The translations under genes were made by a program, and so were the position numbers. A stretch of 64,000 nt of DNA, taken from Fenollaria massiliensis (GTDB lineage Bacteria; Bacillota; Clostridia; Tissierellales; Peptoniphilaceae). Location: contig NZ_HG326225.1 of NCBI RefSeq assembly GCF_000312505.2, positions 200,249-264,248 on the forward strand, read 5' to 3'. The notes beneath the pieces are model-generated. The model was given only the letters and a program-made list of their open reading frames with translations, searched no databases and was not told where the DNA came from. Positions 7,238 to 15,571 of this stretch are shown piece by piece (the first letter of the stretch is position 1; every line of letters starts with the position of its first letter).

Positions 7238-9169
7238 TCAATCTTTCTTGTAAAAGTTTGCTTCAAATCCATCTGCATCTAAAACGAGACCATCTGCCCA
7301 TTTTGGAACTATGGACATAATTTTATTTACTTCATCTAAGCTCGATGAATCTGTTTCGATAACAACCTCGTCATGTATATGCATAACGATATGAAGTCCT
7401 TTATTTTCTAATCTTTTCATAGCTTCAGCTAATATGTCTCTTGCTATTGCTTGCACTATATTTTCTACAAATTTTCCTCCATAGGATTCTATCTTTTCCC
7501 ACTTATTTCCAGTGCTTAAACCTTCGTATATAACTGACTCTCCACCAAAACGATTGACTCCAATCTTAGCCTTTGGATAAGCTAGTCTTCTCTTTGATGG
7601 TAATTCTATAAACAGAATTCCTTTCTCATAGCTTATGCTTAAGTTTTTGTAAGTCTCTTTAACTTTAGTCTTGACAACTCTTTTTACAAGAGAATCTATG
7701 TCCCACCATAGACTGACAATATTTGGATTTGCTTCTCTCCATGATGCTACAATGGACTGTAATTCATCTTCACTTAGTCCCATTTCAATTCCACCCATAG
7801 CTTTTAATGCTCCAAGAGCTCCTTGGTAGCCACAAGCAAGTGTAGCTATTTTTCCTTTTTGTCTTAATTCGCCATTAACTCCGTGCTTTTCAACTGGCAC
7901 TCCAAACATTCTGCTTGCAGTTCTGCAATAAATATCCTCTCCGTTTATAAAAGCATCTAAGACCCACTTCTCTCCTGCAAGCCATGCTAACACACGAGCC
8001 TCAATGGCTGAAAAGTCAGAAACTATAAATCGTGTGCCTTTTTTAGCTATAAAGGCAGTTCTTATAAGCTGTGAAAGAACATCTGATGATGAATCAAAAA
8101 GCATAGAAAGAGTTTTATAGTCTTTATTTATTACTAGCTCTCGTGCAAGCTCTAAGTCTTTTATATTATTCCTTCTTAGATTTTGCACTTGAATAAGCCT
8201 GCCTGAGTACCTTCCTGTTCTGTTTGCTCCATAGAATTGAATTAAGCCTCTCGCCCTATCATCTTTGCCTTTTACATTTTCCATGGCATCATATTTTCTT
8301 ACAGATGATTTAGAAAGTTCCTGCCTAAGCTCCAAGACTTCTCTTATTTTTCCACTAGCATTTTCTAAAGCTGAGTCAACATCTTTTTTAGAAAGTGATT
8401 CAATTTCTAATCCATTTTTATTCAGCCACTCTTTTAATTGAAGTGGTGAGTTTGGATTTTCAAGTCCTGTAATATCAATAGCTCTTTGCATATTTTCTTT
8501 TCTTAAAGTTTCATCCAAGCTTATAGCTGATTTAACCAAGTCTTCATCAATTAATATGCCTCTATCGTTAATGTCTTGATCCACCCAGTAATTCTCCCAC
8601 TCCGTTATTGGCACTGGAAATGGTGATAGCTTTTTTTGTATTGCTCTTTCAGTTTCAACATCTCGTATGTTATACTTCTTAAAAGTTGTCCACTTTTCTA
8701 TGTCATCTTTTGCTAAGTTTCTAGTTCTCATGCCATTAGCAATTGTATCTTTGCATGGATAAGAAAAATACTTTATTAAAGCCTTACCTTCACTCATCTT
8801 TTGCTTATCTAATTTAAGAACCTCACCTACTTTTTCTAGCGATAGAGGAAGTCCGAGATATGCAGACCAAATTCTAGTGCAGTACCAGCCTTTTGGTTTT
8901 AGCCTCTTTCCTATATATCTAGATAAACAAACTCTCTCAAAGTTAGCATTAAATGCCCACTTTTCTATAGACTCATCTTCAAATGCAGATATTATGTTGC
9001 TTGGCAATTCTTCTTTCTGTGCTAAATCAACTATATTAACATCACCATCATCTATAGCATATGCAAAGAGGAGGATTTCAAAATCCTCACTCTCAGCATA
9101 TTTATATACTCCACACTTAGCTAAGTCTACCGATGAATAAGTCTCAATATCAATTGATAGTTTTTTCAT
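7238..9169 (-). CDS. Phage DNA polymerase, family A, with 3'-5' exonuclease
   Basis: A protein of about 643 aa. The ATG at 9169 (MKKLSIDIETYSS) is preferred; an in-frame TTG at 9184 would add five residues. The exonuclease domain shows SIDIET (Exo I), AFNANFE (Exo II) and YNIRDVE (Exo III). The polymerase domain shows VSDFSAIEARVLAWLAGE (motif A), RQKGKIATLACGYQGALGAL (O-helix, motif B) and HIHDEVVIE (motif C), so both activities look intact. The domain order and size are those of phage replicative Pol I-type enzymes. The 5' end overlaps a tiny membrane-protein gene by 20 bases. Confidence 0.95.
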   Translation of the reverse strand: MKKLSIDIETYSSVDLAKCGVYKYAESEDFEILLFAYAIDDGDVNIVDLAQKEELPSNIISAFEDESIEKWAFNANFERVCLSRYIGKRLKPKGWYCTRIWSAYLGLPLSLEKVGEVLKLDKQKMSEGKALIKYFSYPCKDTIANGMRTRNLAKDDIEKWTTFKKYNIRDVETERAIQKKLSPFPVPITEWENYWVDQDINDRGILIDEDLVKSAISLDETLRKENMQRAIDITGLENPNSPLQLKEWLNKNGLEIESLSKKDVDSALENASGKIREVLELRQELSKSSVRKYDAMENVKGKDDRARGLIQFYGANRTGRYSGRLIQVQNLRRNNIKDLELARELVINKDYKTLSMLFDSSSDVLSQLIRTAFIAKKGTRFIVSDFSAIEARVLAWLAGEKWVLDAFINGEDIYCRTASRMFGVPVEKHGVNGELRQKGKIATLACGYQGALGALKAMGGIEMGLSEDELQSIVASWREANPNIVSLWWDIDSLVKRVVKTKVKETYKNLSISYEKGILFIELPSKRRLAYPKAKIGVNRFGGESVIYEGLSTGNKWEKIESYGGKFVENIVQAIARDILAEAMKRLENKGLHIVMHIHDEVVIETDSSSLDEVNKIMSIVPKWADGLVLDADGFEANFYKKD

Positions 9170-9305
9170 TGTTATTCTTTTCAATTGTTTTCTTCATTTC
9201 TTTTAAGCTTCTATTTAAGTGCTTTATATCAGATTGAGCATAGCCAATTGTGTAGAAAACAAGTGCAAAAGTTGCTACTTCTAGAATTGTTAATAATACA
9301 TCCAT
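9150..9305 (-). CDS. 51-aa single-pass membrane protein
   Basis: A small frame from ATG 9305 to TGA at 9150. It reads MDVLLTILEVATFALVFYTI at the N-terminus, a single hydrophobic segment, followed by GYAQSDIKHLNRSLKEMKKT, a charged helical tail. It fills the otherwise empty gap between the DUF2815 gene and the polymerase and overlaps the polymerase start in another frame, an arrangement seen often in phage operons. No homolog is recognised; the hydrophobic-then-coil layout would suit membrane tethering of a partner. Moderate confidence that it is expressed. Confidence 0.55.
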   Translation of the reverse strand: MDVLLTILEVATFALVFYTIGYAQSDIKHLNRSLKEMKKTIEKNNNEKTIN

Positions 9306-9316
9306 ATTTCAACCTC

Positions 9317-9865
9317 TTATGCTAAAAAGTCATCATCTTCATCAACTGCATCAAAATCATCTGAAGCGTTTGATCTATTGCCTAACGGTTGTCCGTCTCT
9401 CATTTTTTGTATATTTCCAAGTCCAACTGCTACACCTTTATTGCCATTTACATTGTATGCATAGAAGTTGATTGATACTCTAGCATAAACACCTGAATAT
9501 ACTTCACTTCTATCAAGTATTGGTTCTACATTTTTATCAACAATCTGAGGTGCTGTTAATGAATTAGCATTCAAAAAATATGCATCAGCATATGCTGGAT
9601 CGTCTTTCTCAATGTCTCCATCTCTAAGTGGAAGCTTAATAGCACTCTTATTAGGCTTTTTGCCATTAAACTTTGATAGTCCTTCTTCTATAGCAGCATC
9701 AACTGCTTTTTCAATTTTTTCAATAGTCTTTTGGTCTTTCTTAGGTATTATGATTGACACAGAGTATTTTTCCTTGCCACCATTGATTGACTTTGGTTCC
9801 CATCCGTTAAAATATGATAATCTAACTTCACCTGTTACTACTTTTGTTTTATTTTCGTTTGACAT
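9317..9865 (-). CDS. DUF2815 family phage protein, probable ssDNA-binding
   Basis: A 182-aa protein started at ATG 9865, which follows GGAGGTATGTAAT; an upstream in-frame start at 9901 would lie inside the previous gene. Family features are GEVRLSYFNGWEPKSINGGK, YSVSIIIPKKDQKTIEKIEKA, LRDGDIEKDDPAYADAYFLN and YSGVYARVSINFYAYNVNG, then a flexible very acidic tail ending DDFDAVDEDDDFLA. DUF2815 proteins are OB-fold-like and sit in phage replication operons; the acidic tail resembles that of single-strand binding proteins, which recruits partners. It lies just downstream of the DUF2800 gene, its usual neighbour. Confidence 0.88.
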   Translation of the reverse strand: MSNENKTKVVTGEVRLSYFNGWEPKSINGGKEKYSVSIIIPKKDQKTIEKIEKAVDAAIEEGLSKFNGKKPNKSAIKLPLRDGDIEKDDPAYADAYFLNANSLTAPQIVDKNVEPILDRSEVYSGVYARVSINFYAYNVNGNKGVAVGLGNIQKMRDGQPLGNRSNASDDFDAVDEDDDFLA

Positions 9866-9866
9866 A

Positions 9867-10979
9867 TTACATACCTCCAAATTCTTCTTTAACATTGTCA
9901 ATTTTTACTTCTTCTCTTTTATCCTCACTACTTACAAGTGTGAGTTTGCCTACTGGCTTTTCTAATAAGCCACCAATATTTTCTTCAAATACTTTCTTGC
10001 CTAATAACTTGCTCATGGCAGTTATTCCTAGCAATTTCTCTTCAAATGGGTTGAAGCCCAACTCTTTTACTTTCCTTATTACTTCATCTTCATCTCTGTA
10101 CCTCCGATTTGACCTTCCTTCTACCAGCTTAAAATTATCCCACCTGTAGCCTTTAAGTGCTTTCTCTAAGGCATATGTCTTGATGTCTTGAACCCATTGC
10201 TCAAATTCATCGAGCTTAGGTAGTAGTTCTTGAATTTCTTCATCTGTTAATTCTGGTGGAATTTTAAACTCTTCTCTAGCTACTTTTAAGCTTTCCTCAG
10301 CTCTCTTTCTACAAACGCTTTTTGATGGACAGAACACACACCATGGTCCACAGGAATATTCTCCACCTCCACTATATGCAAGCTCTGCAATAGCCTTAAT
10401 TGACTCTCCCCATTCATATAGCTTTTTACTATCAATCTCAAAGACAGAAATGTTTTCTCTCCTTGGTTGATATATATGAAGGACTACTTTTTCTATGTCG
10501 TAGATATTATCAAACAACACCAATGCACCGAGTCCATAAAGCATAAGCTGTGAATTTTTCTTAGCATCAACTAAAATGCCTTGACCGTATTTTAAATCTA
10601 TTATGTGGAGATCTTTATCTCCTACAATGACACAGTCTGCTGTTCCAAAAGACTCTTTAACATACTTTGATAAATTAAGTCTTTCTTCTATATAGACCTG
10701 TGGATCTTGGTATTTCTCAACGACTTCCATAACATACGAGGCGTAGTTATCTGTAGCTTCCTCCATTTGCTCATCGTAAAACTCTAGCTCATCCCTTGGA
10801 TCTGTAGTATCTAGATTCAATAATTTTTTTAGCTTAAATTCTGAAAGTGAGTGAGCACACGTGCCTTCAAGTGCATAGCTGCTTACTTCATCTAAATATT
10901 TCTCTGAGAGTTTTACACTCGGTGGACAATGAATCCACCTATTTGATGATGAAGCCGATAATATAGCGTGAGTAGCCAT
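9867..10979 (-). CDS. DUF2800 family phage protein (Cas4/RecB-like nuclease fold)
   Basis: A 370-aa protein with the DUF2800 opening MATHAILSASSSNRWIHCPP and a PD-(D/E)XK-type core: FGTADCVIVGDKDLHIIDLK carries Asp and the D-x-K pair, then QLMLYGLGAL. A cysteine cluster CGPWCVFCPSKSVCRKR near residue 205 resembles the iron-sulfur site of Cas4/AddB-like nucleases together with the first Cys region. In phage operons it accompanies DUF2815 and the DNA polymerase, probably in recombination or replication. The start overlaps the stop of the preceding gene by one base. Nuclease activity is inferred from motifs only. Confidence 0.88.
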   Translation of the reverse strand: MATHAILSASSSNRWIHCPPSVKLSEKYLDEVSSYALEGTCAHSLSEFKLKKLLNLDTTDPRDELEFYDEQMEEATDNYASYVMEVVEKYQDPQVYIEERLNLSKYVKESFGTADCVIVGDKDLHIIDLKYGQGILVDAKKNSQLMLYGLGALVLFDNIYDIEKVVLHIYQPRRENISVFEIDSKKLYEWGESIKAIAELAYSGGGEYSCGPWCVFCPSKSVCRKRAEESLKVAREEFKIPPELTDEEIQELLPKLDEFEQWVQDIKTYALEKALKGYRWDNFKLVEGRSNRRYRDEDEVIRKVKELGFNPFEEKLLGITAMSKLLGKKVFEENIGGLLEKPVGKLTLVSSEDKREEVKIDNVKEEFGGM

Positions 10980-11269
10980 TATAGTTTCTCCACATCAGCA
11001 AGTAAGTCTTTATACTTACTTGGATCAATCTCGGATAGCTTTGTAGCTCCGTGCTTTTCTAAGAGTTCTCTTATCTTAGTCGTATGACCTAGTCTTGATT
11101 TATCTGCTAGCACCTTACGAACTTCTTCAAGCTTGTAGCTTTTGTTGTCCTCATCCTTCACTTCTTCTTTCTCTTCATCGCTTTCTAATGCGGCCAGAAG
11201 AGAGCCTACACTAGATGCAAGATTCTCTGCATCTTCCTTTACTTCCATTAATAGTTTGATTCTTGACAC
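10979..11269 (-). CDS. Small acidic helical phage protein, unknown function
   Basis: A 96-aa, highly charged protein. The first half (EVKEDAENLASSVGSLLAAL, then ESDEEKEEVKDED) is acidic and predicted helical. The second half (LEEVRKVLADKSRLGHTTKI and REIRELLEKHGATKLSEIDP-like text ending YKDLLADVEKL) looks like a small LEM/SAP-type helical module, a pattern seen in several phage replication-operon proteins. It overlaps both neighbours by a few bases, so it belongs to the operon. Function unknown; a partner-binding role for the DUF2800/DUF2815 proteins is a guess. Confidence 0.68.
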   Translation of the reverse strand: MSRIKLLMEVKEDAENLASSVGSLLAALESDEEKEEVKDEDNKSYKLEEVRKVLADKSRLGHTTKIRELLEKHGATKLSEIDPSKYKDLLADVEKL

Positions 11270-11463
11270 TTATTTGCTCCTTTCTCAATTTCCTCAATAT
11301 TCACTGAATCAACCGTCTTACCAGGGTCTAAAAGATAAACTTGTCGATATTCTCCAAATAAGAATTTAATAATTCTACTTGGAAGACATCTAATAGCACC
11401 CTTAATCACATGTGTCTTTTGTCCGTCTTCATCTTTAATATTGATGACTACTTTATGTTTCAT
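11248..11463 (-). CDS. Small phage protein, unknown function
   Basis: A 71-aa protein, MKHKVVINIKDEDGQKTHVI then KGAIRCLPSRIIKFLFGEYR, with a beta-rich first part and a QVYLLDPGKTVDSV segment. I do not recognise it. The ATG at 11463 follows AGGAGGA at a normal distance, and the 3' end overlaps the next gene by 22 bases, both typical of early phage operons. It is the first gene of the replication operon downstream of the terminator at 11511-11537, so a promoter should lie just upstream; AAGGG-TCATAT-CCCTT at 11480-11495 is a short palindrome that could be an operator there. Confidence 0.65.
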   Translation of the reverse strand: MKHKVVINIKDEDGQKTHVIKGAIRCLPSRIIKFLFGEYRQVYLLDPGKTVDSVNIEEIEKGANKCQESNY

Positions 11464-11510
11464 CCTTCCTCCTTTCTATAAGGGTCATATCCCTTACAAA
11501 TCACAGGCAA

Positions 11511-11537
11511 AGAAAAAGGAGGATTTTTTAACCTCCC
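11511..11537 (-). terminator. Terminator after the sigma-like gene
   Basis: On the minus strand GGAGG and CCTCC enclose TTAAAAAAT and are followed by TTTTTC. It lies 12 bases past the stop of the sigma-like gene. The stem is short (5 pairs), so termination may be partial. A separate palindrome AAGGG-TCATAT-CCCTT lies at 11480-11495 just before the next gene. Confidence 0.55.
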
Positions 11538-11548
11538 CCCTAAAATCT

Positions 11549-12136
11549 TTAAAAATTATTTTTGATTGTCTCTTTTGCCTTATCTAAATGCTTCTTAACT
11601 GCAGCAGATGATATATTCATTAAATCTGCAATCTCTGACTGTTTATATCCATCTACATACATTAGCTTAATAACTAATCTCTGTTTATCTGTTAATAAAG
11701 CTAATACATCTTCCATATGCTCAGACCATTCAAATTCTTCATTTAAGTCTTTGGATTTAATTGAAGCTATTAATCTTTTATCTGGATCAATTACGCCATC
11801 GTTATCGAAATCAAGAGATAAATTATAGTTTCTTGGGAATTTTTCCTCAGTTGCCCATTCCACAAAGTCTTCATTAGGCTCATATCCATTACTCTTTCTA
11901 AAGTCACTTATAAATTCTTGTTTCCACTTATCTATTTCAGTTTTTTCTTCTTCCGTTTTCTCTTGTCTTAAGTTTTTATTATTATAGTAAACTTCACTAT
12001 CATCTAATGAATGAAGTTTCTTAATATCTACTTCTGTAACCCCATATTTTCCTGGAGTTAGTTCTACTTTTGTTCCATCAGAGAACCTATAAATGTAGGT
12101 TCTTCTCTCACAACTTTTTGTCTTACGAATTTTCAT
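11549..12136 (-). CDS. Phage-type sigma-70 region 4 protein
   Basis: A 195-aa protein. The C-terminal 60 residues are a clear sigma region 4/LuxR-like helix-turn-helix: EDVLALLTDKQRLVIKLMYV then DGYKQSEIADLMNISSAAVK and HLDKAKETIKNNF. The N-terminal part contains RTYIYRFSDGTKVELTPGKY and a charged middle; regions 2 and 3 of a full sigma factor are not evident. Such proteins are common in prophages and conjugative elements as positive regulators. It is the most upstream minus-strand phage gene here, transcribed away from the ABC-3C cassette, so it is a candidate early regulator of the replication operon. Confidence 0.75.
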   Translation of the reverse strand: MKIRKTKSCERRTYIYRFSDGTKVELTPGKYGVTEVDIKKLHSLDDSEVYYNNKNLRQEKTEEEKTEIDKWKQEFISDFRKSNGYEPNEDFVEWATEEKFPRNYNLSLDFDNDGVIDPDKRLIASIKSKDLNEEFEWSEHMEDVLALLTDKQRLVIKLMYVDGYKQSEIADLMNISSAAVKKHLDKAKETIKNNF

Positions 12137-12544
12137 TAAAATTCCTCCATTCTTTTCTATGAAGGAATCTCATGATTTCAGCTAAAATAAGGCACACTAA
12201 AAAGACCACAAGCTTATATGAAAAATTCCTTCATTGTGACTTGCAGCTTGCCTTATTCGGTAAGAAAGCTGACTTTATTAAATTGTTCTACGCAGACTCC
12301 GAATCAATCCTTAGCTAAGGGATATATCTATGTAGATTAATAGAGACTTTCATCTCTTTTTTTTAAGCAAAATATCTTTTATCGAAATTTTGATTTTATC
12401 AAAGATGTGTTTTTGTGTTATAATATATATAAAGACAAATCTTTTCCTTTGATAAATCAATTTTACAAGATGCCATTTTTTAAATGGGTACAGTTTGGTT
12501 AATCGTGGTTAAAGGTGGTTAAAACTGAAAGGAGGTATAGAAAT
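12137..12544. promoter_or_regulatory. Divergent intergenic region with structured repeats and ABC-3C promoter
   Basis: About 400 bases between the sigma-like gene and the ABC-3C genes. It holds two interleaved inverted repeats (ATGAAGGAAT 12159-12168 with 12225-12234; AATAAGGCA 12186-12194 with 12249-12257), a palindrome CCTTAGCTAAGG at 12309-12320, and a weak hairpin AGAGA/TCTCT followed by a long T-run near 12340-12365. Plus-strand TGTTATAAT at 12416-12424 is an extended -10 without a clear -35. Then come three GGTTAA copies exactly 10 bases apart (12497, 12507, 12517), bracketed by CAGTTT and AAACTG, just before AGGAGG and the TTG start. Confidence 0.6.
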
Positions 12545-13675
12545 TTGGACTTTAAAACTCTTTTTAAAATATTGAAAAATAGAATAAGTGATGGCGATGA
12601 TATCCCTTCATTCATGAGGTATATCATCGCCATGATTACAGAATTATCAGAAGCTGATTGGAATGCTCCAAAAGATCCAACTAATAAAGTTAAGGAGAAT
12701 ACCTTAAGAAACTACTCGAAGAAAGGAATCTCGCAAAAATTAGCTAGAAGTATTGTTTATAGATTGAATAAAGATAACTTTATTAATGAGATTTCAGAAA
12801 AACCACTTGATGTCAGAAGGTTGTTGGCTGATGACATACATCCTTATGATCCTGCTGCCAATGCCGATAATGTAGCCGTTATCATTACTGATATTCTTAT
12901 TAATATTATTAGAACTGCCGCAGGTCTTACTTCAACTGATAAACTGAATGAACAGAAGCAATTACAAAGTTCATCAGACTTAAAGTCTAAATATGGTGGA
13001 TATTTACTAAAAGAATGTGACAACCACTGTGCTATGCCTGGTTGCGGTAAATTACTTTATGTTTCTAAAGATGCAAATATATCTAATGTTTATGAAATAA
13101 CTCACATAGATAAAAAGGGAGAAACATCTGTTGATAATTTAATTGCACTATGTCCTATGTGTTTCGCTACATATCAGTTAGACAATAGTGCAAAGACATT
13201 AAGAAATTTAAAAGCTACTAAAAAATCTCTATCTATTCATATGGAAAATATGCTTGAACTTAGCACCATAGATTTAGAAAAGGGATTAACCGAAGTTATT
13301 ATCAGAATAAGTAAGTTAAAACAAAAAGATTTTTACGATTTAACTATGAATCCTATAGAAATAAATGAAAAAATTGACCCTGATGAAAACTTCTTACTAT
13401 ATAACCAAGTTAAGACAACGGTAACGACATATTTTATTAAAATCAGGGAAATAATGAAGAGTTTAGATAAAGGCAAAATTATTGATTACGAGGAGTTACA
13501 GCATCAAATGAAGTCAGCTTACAAAAAAATAAAAAGTGGGAATAAAAATAAATCCGAAGTTTTCTATAGCCTTTCCGAGAAGCTACACAAAGTTACACTC
13601 CAAGAGATTATTTTTTGCCAAGTAATAGTGTGCTACTTTATTCAAAGTTGTGAGGTGTTCGATGCAATTACCTAA
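12545..13675 (+). CDS. ABC-three-component (ABC-3C) system protein with HNH-like zinc module
   Basis: A 376-aa effector/sensor subunit of an ABC-3C conflict system. TTG 12545 is chosen because AGGAGG lies 9 bases upstream; the GTG at 12515 would place the ribosome site inside the gene. An N-terminal helical part is followed by an HNH-type zinc module: CAMPGC (Cys162, Cys167), EITHID (His187), DNLIALC (Asn198) and CPMCF, where the last His of a normal HNH is Phe207. The C-terminus, FCQVIVCYFIQSCEVFDAIT, is the characteristic ABC-3C C-terminal segment. It overlaps the next gene by 14 bases. The cut target, if any, is unknown. Confidence 0.85.
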   Translation: MDFKTLFKILKNRISDGDDIPSFMRYIIAMITELSEADWNAPKDPTNKVKENTLRNYSKKGISQKLARSIVYRLNKDNFINEISEKPLDVRRLLADDIHPYDPAANADNVAVIITDILINIIRTAAGLTSTDKLNEQKQLQSSSDLKSKYGGYLLKECDNHCAMPGCGKLLYVSKDANISNVYEITHIDKKGETSVDNLIALCPMCFATYQLDNSAKTLRNLKATKKSLSIHMENMLELSTIDLEKGLTEVIIRISKLKQKDFYDLTMNPIEINEKIDPDENFLLYNQVKTTVTTYFIKIREIMKSLDKGKIIDYEELQHQMKSAYKKIKSGNKNKSEVFYSLSEKLHKVTLQEIIFCQVIVCYFIQSCEVFDAIT

Positions 13676-13886
13676 TAAATTATATTCATACCAAAAAAGC
13701 ACTCTAGCATTGGTACCTATATTGCTTGAAGAAGTAAATAAAGGAACTACTAACGTAATAGAACTTTTTCATGCAATTAATCAAAAACTTGAAGATCCTT
13801 CAGATTTTTTATCCGCTATGGATTTACTGTATGCATTAAATGCGATTGAGATATCCGATAAAGGTAAGGTGATAAAATGCTTGTAG
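13662..13886 (+). CDS. ABC-3C middle component
   Basis: A 74-aa protein begun at ATG 13662, 5 bases after GAGGTG. MQLPNKLYSYQKSTLALVPI and the following LLEEVNKGTTNVIELFHAIN, then FLSAMDLLYALNAIEISDKG, form the compact winged-helix-like fold of the small middle components in ABC-3C systems, which link the ATPase to the effector subunit. It overlaps the upstream gene by 14 bases and the ATPase gene by 10, so the three are translated together. The exact middle-component subfamily cannot be fixed by eye. Confidence 0.83.
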   Translation: MQLPNKLYSYQKSTLALVPILLEEVNKGTTNVIELFHAINQKLEDPSDFLSAMDLLYALNAIEISDKGKVIKCL

Positions 13887-15538
13887 AAATCTACTCTCCA
13901 GTTTTTAAAGAAAATGGTAATGTAAGACCACCTATAAAGTTTTCAAGAGGACTAAACGTTATTCAAGGTACTCAAAAGGCCTCAAACTCAATAGGTAAGT
14001 CATCTGCTTTATTAGCTATAGACTTTGTTTTTGGTGGGGATACCTACCTTGATAGTGACGGTGTTCGCAACCTTGGAAATCATACAATATATTCTTGTTT
14101 TGAATTTGATAAAAAATACTATTTTGGTCGATCAACTGAAAACCCTGATACAATCATCATATGTAATAATGATTATGCCAAAACCAACGAATCTATATCA
14201 AAAAAAGATTTTCTGAATTTTTTAATGGAAAAATATGATGCCAACAAAACAGACCTTACTTTTAGACAATTAATAAGTACCTACTTTAGAATTTATGGAA
14301 AGAATAATAGAGATGAAAAGTACCCCTTGCAAGGTTATCGAAATCAAAGCACTAAAGAATCCGTTAAAATATTGTTAAGCCTTTTTGATTATTATAAAGA
14401 TATAGAGCCTTTTCATAAAAGGTATGAATTAGAGACAGATAAACTCAAGACATTTAAAAACGCAAGAAAATACAGCTTTATATCTAACTTAATTGGTGGC
14501 AAAAAGCAGTATGAAGAAAATCTTATTAGAATTTCTGATTTGAAAGCTGAGTTAGAATCGCTAACTTATACTACCAGCGAAAATACTACTCAAGAGGAAA
14601 TAGAAGACTCAAAAAGATATGAATTATTAAAAGAAAATAAACTTTTGCTCGAAACTCAGCTAACAAGATTACAAAGAAGATCAAGCCTTATTGATATAAG
14701 TATGGAATATGGACTCATGCCTACTGGAGCAGATTTAGAAGCTTTGATGGAGTTTTTTCCCAATGTAAATATAAAGAAAATATATGAAGTTGAAAACTAT
14801 CACAAAAAACTATCAAGTATTTTAAACACTGAGTTTGAAAAAGAAAAAGAGCTTTTAAATGTTTCGATAAGCGAAATTAAAAATACTATTAAGAATATAT
14901 CAGGGGAGCTTTCTAAACATAAGATAAAAAATAGTTTCTCTAAAGAATTCTTAGACAAACATTCTGAGTTGCAAAAACAGATATCAGCACTAGAAGAACA
15001 AAATAAAGCTTTTTTAGAAGAGAATGCTATTAAAGAGTCTAAAAATGATTCATTAGTAAAACTGGAAAAAAATATAGAGAATATATTATCAGAGATATCA
15101 TCCTTGTTAAATAGTAAAATGCATGAATTTAATAATACCTTATATAAAGAAAAGAAAAATTCACCTACAATTACTTTGAAAAATTATAACAGCTATGAGT
15201 TTTTTACACCTAAGGATACGGGGACTGGTACAAATTTCAAAGGTCTAATCCTTTTAGATTTAGCCATTCTTTATCTTTCATCGCTTCCTGCCCTTGCCCA
15301 TGATTCTTTACTTTTTAAAAATATCGATGATGAGGGAATTGAAGGAATTATGAAATTATATACAGAAACTGAAAAGCTCAATAAACAGATATTCATTGCC
15401 TTTGACAAACAAAGTTCATATAGCGAAGAAACTTATAAAATTCTTCAAAATAATAAAGTTCTTCAGCTATATGCAGGTGGCGGTGAGCTTTATGGTAACT
15501 CATGGAATAGAGAGGTGAATAATGAAACTAAGCTATAA
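13877..15538 (+). CDS. ABC-3C SMC-like ATPase (DUF2326 type)
   Basis: A 553-aa RecN/SMC-like ATPase. The N-terminal lobe contains GLNVIQGTQKASNSIGKSS, a Walker A whose GKSS lies near residue 43. Residues about 165-410 are long coiled coil with a hinge-like centre (YGLMPTGADLEALMEFFP). The C-terminal lobe has GTNFKGLILLDLAILYLSSL and HDSLLFKNIDDEGIEGIMKL, the signature and Walker B/D-loop region of DUF2326, then QIFIAFDKQ. In ABC-3C systems such an ATPase is thought to sense foreign or altered nucleoprotein and license the effector. Middle-component and effector genes overlap just upstream. Confidence 0.87.
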   Translation: MLVEIYSPVFKENGNVRPPIKFSRGLNVIQGTQKASNSIGKSSALLAIDFVFGGDTYLDSDGVRNLGNHTIYSCFEFDKKYYFGRSTENPDTIIICNNDYAKTNESISKKDFLNFLMEKYDANKTDLTFRQLISTYFRIYGKNNRDEKYPLQGYRNQSTKESVKILLSLFDYYKDIEPFHKRYELETDKLKTFKNARKYSFISNLIGGKKQYEENLIRISDLKAELESLTYTTSENTTQEEIEDSKRYELLKENKLLLETQLTRLQRRSSLIDISMEYGLMPTGADLEALMEFFPNVNIKKIYEVENYHKKLSSILNTEFEKEKELLNVSISEIKNTIKNISGELSKHKIKNSFSKEFLDKHSELQKQISALEEQNKAFLEENAIKESKNDSLVKLEKNIENILSEISSLLNSKMHEFNNTLYKEKKNSPTITLKNYNSYEFFTPKDTGTGTNFKGLILLDLAILYLSSLPALAHDSLLFKNIDDEGIEGIMKLYTETEKLNKQIFIAFDKQSSYSEETYKILQNNKVLQLYAGGGELYGNSWNREVNNETKL

Positions 15539-15571
15539 CAAATTATGGAAATAGTAAAGGAGGATTAATTT

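Noticed and set aside
9612-10149. Two overlapping plus-strand frames of about 100-117 aa
   Set aside because: Antisense to DUF2815 and DUF2800 genes; no supporting signals.
12491-12527. GGTTAA repeats as a CRISPR array or plasmid iterons
   Set aside because: Only three 6-base units at 10-bp spacing, no spacers, no Cas or Rep gene.
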